From Holophagaceae bacterium (GTDB taxonomy: Bacteria; Acidobacteriota; Holophagae; Holophagales; Holophagaceae), in the NCBI GenBank assembly GCA_025353305.1, contig JANXQX010000051.1:1-16698 (forward strand): 16,698 nt of DNA, written 5' to 3'. This document shows, in pieces, positions 14,590 through 16,698 of the stretch. The position numbers were made by a program, and so were the translations under genes. Positions within the stretch are counted from its first letter, which is position 1. Every line of letters starts with the position of its first letter. The notes below the pieces were generated by a model. It was given only the letters and a program-made list of their open reading frames with translations, did not search any database and was not told where the DNA came from.

Positions 14590-14701
14590 GCCAGTTACGA
14601 GGCCGCGAGGTTCGAGGTACGAGGGGCGCGCCGAAGGCGCGCTAGAAGCTGCGGCCAAAGGCCGCCACCAAATTGAACCTCGCCCCTCAGCCCTCGCCAC
14701 C
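14590..14701. repeat. Heptad/hairpin intergenic element, copy 4 (GAGG/CCTC type)
   Basis: Fills the spacer between the convergent HU and agmatinase stops. The core hairpins are 14626-14642 (GCGCGCC-GAA-GGCGCGC) and 14651-14665 (GCGGCC-AAA-GGCCGC), again 8 bp apart. The left arm has GAGG units (14599-14625) and the right arm CCTC units (14678-14701), at 7-8-bp spacing. Compared with copy 3, the loop bases GAA and AAA are swapped between the two hairpins while the stems are unchanged. Confidence 0.85.
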
Positions 14702-15580
14702 TCACTTCTTCCTCCAATTCGCCAGGATGATCATTTCCCTGAGCGTCTTGGCCATGGTGATGGCACTCACGCCGGTGGGATCGTAATGGGGCGCCAGCTC
14801 CAGACAGTCCATGCCCACCAGGCGCCGGCCTTTGAGTTGTTTCAAACCGCCGATGAAGGTCGCGTAGTCGATGCCGCCGGGCTCAGGGGTGCCGGTGCCT
14901 GGGTAGATGCTCGGGTCGAGCACGTCCATGTCGCAGGTCAGGTAGATGGGCCGGTCGCCCAGGCCGTCCAGCACCTTGGCGATCTCCTCTTTCGTGAAGG
15001 GGTGCAGGGTGCCGTTCTTCTGCGCCAGTTCCCATTCCTCCCGGGAGCCGCTGCGGATGCCGAACTGGAAGAGGTTCTGGAAGCCGATCTTGTCGGCCAC
15101 GCGCCCCAGGATGGTGGCATGGGTGAACTCGTCCCCCCAAAGGTCAGGCCGCAGGTCCGCATGGGCGTCGAAATGGATCACCGCAAGATCAGGATGGTCT
15201 TCGAACGCCGCCATGATGAGCGGATAGGCCAGCAGGTGCTCGCCCCCGAAGGCGATGGGGAACTGGCCCTTGCCACGGATCTCCTTCACGGCGGTGCCGA
15301 TGTCTTCCAGCACCCTGGCCTTCTGGCCCGGCGGCAAAAACAGATCGCCGTAGTCCGCGTACTTGATGTCCAGCAGCGAGGCGTCCTGGTAGAAGCTGAA
15401 CTCCTCCATGCCGAAAGAAGCCTCCCGCACCGCAAAACCCGCGAACCGGCTGCCGGCCTTGAAAGAGGAGGTCCCATCCCAGCACACCCCGAAGAGCGCG
15501 ATATCCGCATCTCCCGGGTCGCAGGAGCCCAGGAAATAGGGGGAAACGAATTCATGGCGTGCAGCTTCACTGCTATGCAT
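14702..15580 (-). CDS. speB: Agmatinase (ureohydrolase family)
   Basis: Dinuclear manganese hydrolase splitting agmatine into putrescine and urea, in polyamine synthesis from arginine. It has 292 residues, typical. Metal ligands are all present: H115 in GGEH, D138, H140 and D142 in FDAHADLR, and D217 and D219 in CDMDVLDP. GTGTPEPGG (228-236) and the MDCLELAP segment (257-264) are as in agmatinases rather than arginases. GAGG at 15588-15591 (read on the minus strand) supports the start. No arginine decarboxylase lies in the window. The Sel1 lipoprotein gene ends 39 bp upstream on the same strand, so some read-through is possible. Guanidinobutyrase or another ureohydrolase specificity cannot be excluded. 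Confidence 0.92.
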   Translation of the reverse strand: MHSSEAARHEFVSPYFLGSCDPGDADIALFGVCWDGTSSFKAGSRFAGFAVREASFGMEEFSFYQDASLLDIKYADYGDLFLPPGQKARVLEDIGTAVKEIRGKGQFPIAFGGEHLLAYPLIMAAFEDHPDLAVIHFDAHADLRPDLWGDEFTHATILGRVADKIGFQNLFQFGIRSGSREEWELAQKNGTLHPFTKEEIAKVLDGLGDRPIYLTCDMDVLDPSIYPGTGTPEPGGIDYATFIGGLKQLKGRRLVGMDCLELAPHYDPTGVSAITMAKTLREMIILANWRKK

Positions 15581-15619
15581 GGATCGACCTCGGACTTTTC
15601 AGCGTAGCAAGGACCCTGA

Positions 15620-16435
15620 TCATTTCGCGCCCATAACTTCCTGCCATTTGTGGAACCAGAAGTCCGACTTCCCCTGGTCCTTGGGAAGCCCCAATTCGCC
15701 GTGTTGGTAGGCATTCACCAGCCGCATCATGGCGTCCTTGTTCCCGGCTTGGGCAGCTTTGGTGTGCCACTCCACGGCCTTGCCTGGATCCTTGGGCAGT
15801 CCCAGTTCTCCTTGCTCATACACGTTCGCCAAGCGGATCATGGCAGCCTGATTCCCTACCTGGGCGGCTTTGATGTACCACTCAAATGCCTGTTTGCTCC
15901 CATCAAACCTGGTGGCCTTCTCGTATTTTTGTCCAAGACCTTCCATTGCCGCGGCATTGCCTGTTAAAGCCGAACGTCGCTCGGTCTCCCAGGTTTTTTC
16001 TGCTTCAGCCTTGCTTATTTGGTCATACCAGAATTTTGCTTTGGTTTCATCCTTCTCCAGTCCTAGTTGACCAAAACGATAACCATTAGCTAAAGCCAAC
16101 ATGGAATTCGTTTCCCCCGCTTCTGCACCTTTTGAGTACCAGTAAACGGCCTTTTTTATTCCTTCTTTTGTTAATCCAATGGTGTACAAAGCCCCCATTC
16201 CTTGCATAGCTTTTTTATCCCCAGCATTGGCAGCCTTTTCAATCCACGTCTTACCCTCGTCATAGTCCGTATAAAAATTCCTTGGGTATTCTGCAATCAA
16301 ATAATCGCCATATTCACGCATTGCTTGGGGATCTCCGCGCTCTGCGCGGATGCGCATGCGAGTATCCTTTGTACAGCCTGTTGAAACAACTACGACGATG
16401 GCGATAGCGACATGGAGTAATGGTCGAAATTGCAT
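15620..16435 (-). CDS. Sel1-repeat lipoprotein
   Basis: Predicted lipoprotein of 271 residues. The signal sequence (MQFRPLLHVAIAIVVVV) ends in a lipobox STGC with lipidated C21. After that come about six Sel1-like repeats (examples: EKAANAGDKKAMQGMGALY, SKGAEAGETNSMLALANGY, IKAAQVGNQAAMIRLANVY, TKAAQAGNKDAMMRLVNAY). The last two units are 37 residues long and still similar in DNA. The start at 16435 is chosen because GGGGAGGA sits five bases upstream; an ATG at 16480 would bury the lipobox behind 15 extra residues and overlap the preceding gene. The 5' half is clearly AT-richer than the neighbourhood, a sign of transfer. The upstream partial gene ends 13 bp before. Sel1 lipoproteins serve as immunity proteins for some secreted phospholipases; here that is only a hypothesis. 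Confidence 0.88.
   Translation of the reverse strand: MQFRPLLHVAIAIVVVVSTGCTKDTRMRIRAERGDPQAMREYGDYLIAEYPRNFYTDYDEGKTWIEKAANAGDKKAMQGMGALYTIGLTKEGIKKAVYWYSKGAEAGETNSMLALANGYRFGQLGLEKDETKAKFWYDQISKAEAEKTWETERRSALTGNAAAMEGLGQKYEKATRFDGSKQAFEWYIKAAQVGNQAAMIRLANVYEQGELGLPKDPGKAVEWHTKAAQAGNKDAMMRLVNAYQHGELGLPKDQGKSDFWFHKWQEVMGAK
15679..15900. repeat. Two 111-bp tandem units in the Sel1 lipoprotein gene
   Basis: 15679-15789 and 15790-15900 align without gaps over most of their length, beginning with CCTTGGG and containing GCGGATCATGGC-like segments. They encode successive 37-residue Sel1 repeats, pointing to a fairly recent duplication at the 3' end of the gene. Confidence 0.6.
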
Positions 16436-16440
16436 AGAAT

Positions 16441-16448
16441 TCCTCCCC
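16441..16448 (-). promoter_or_regulatory. Ribosome binding site of the Sel1 lipoprotein gene
   Basis: GGGGAGGA on the minus strand, 5 bases from the ATG at 16435 and directly next to the upstream stop TGA (16449-16451). It fixes the start and implies termination-reinitiation coupling. Confidence 0.75.
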
Positions 16449-16698
16449 TCAATCATGAAGACAATCCGGCAACCCGACACCTTCCAATGGACTCAAGGCT
16501 TTGGTCAGTAAAAGCCGCAAGACTTTTGTTGCATCCGGCAGCTCATTAACGGGAGCAGTATCTTCAGTGCCTGCATCACAGACATAGGCATTGTAGAAAT
16601 TATGATGTGCCGGGTTAAGTGTTGGCCAGAAGGCACCCGTTTTCCGATGCCATATGACTCGATGGAAACTCCGCCATGCATTGATTTCGAGAGGCGAG
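16449..16698 (-). CDS. C-terminal part of an unrecognised protein (cut by window end)
   Basis: On the minus strand a frame is open from the window edge to TGA at 16449-16451, giving 82 residues. It starts SPLEINAWRSFHRVIWHRKT and later has NPAHHNFYNAYVCDAG, VNELPDATKVLRLLL and a GLPDCLHD end. It is rich in Trp, His and Asn, unlike a chance frame, and its base composition matches the low-GC Sel1 gene that follows 13 bp downstream. I recognise no family. The paired histidines and the position ahead of a Sel1 lipoprotein would suit the C-terminus of a secreted enzyme or toxin, but this is inference. Confidence 0.6.
   Translation of the reverse strand, partial: SPLEINAWRSFHRVIWHRKTGAFWPTLNPAHHNFYNAYVCDAGTEDTAPVNELPDATKVLRLLLTKALSPLEGVGLPDCLHD

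Noticed and set aside
16436..16480. Earlier start (ATG at 16480) for the Sel1 lipoprotein
   Set aside because: It overlaps the upstream coding frame, lacks a ribosome site and would place a polar extension before the signal peptide; the ATG at 16435 has GGGGAGGA at ideal spacing.

Overview
The window reads as a stretch of a GC-rich bacterial chromosome with densely packed housekeeping and regulatory genes. The mix (PilT, TypA/BipA, RsmI, an HU-like protein, MoeA, agmatinase and several Sel1-repeat proteins) and the style of the intergenic repeats make me think of Acidobacteriota, class Holophagae (Geothrix/Holophaga relatives). That placement is an impression from memory, not a demonstrated assignment. 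No rRNA, tRNA, CRISPR array, transposase or integrase was seen.

Left block, plus strand (197-4044): a membrane-bound sensor histidine kinase, an ECF sigma factor, a ChrR-type anti-sigma factor (zinc finger plus cupin) that overlaps the sigma gene by ATGA, and moeA 9 bp later. The tight spacing suggests one envelope- or oxidant-sensing regulatory unit with a molybdenum-cofactor gene at its tail. Middle block, minus strand: a membrane protein, a FucA-like class II aldolase and mtnA form a coupled run (6390 to 4150). The last two genes are what would be expected for a methylthioadenosine/5'-deoxyadenosine salvage branch. Upstream of them on the same strand lie a membrane-anchored SRPBCC protein and rsmI, which ends in a clear terminator.

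Region 7915-10100 looks like an accessory insert. It holds a 354-bp gene-free stretch with a long, near-perfect inverted repeat, then a large secreted Sel1-repeat protein whose C-terminus carries a Gly-Gly-Val-Val minisatellite. Then come ydcF (DUF218) and typA on the minus strand, divergent from pilT and an HU/IHF-like gene on the plus strand. On the far right, minus strand, are agmatinase, a less GC-rich Sel1-repeat lipoprotein, and the C-terminal end of an unrecognised protein cut by the window edge.

The most distinctive structure is a family of about 105-bp intergenic elements, with four copies here. Each has arms of 7-bp-spaced TAGG/GAGG units on the left and mirror-image CCTA/CCTC units on the right, flanking one or two very stable GC-rich hairpins with three-base loops. 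They fill almost the whole spacer at moeA/mtnA, ydcF/typA and HU/agmatinase, and in two places run directly up to a start codon.
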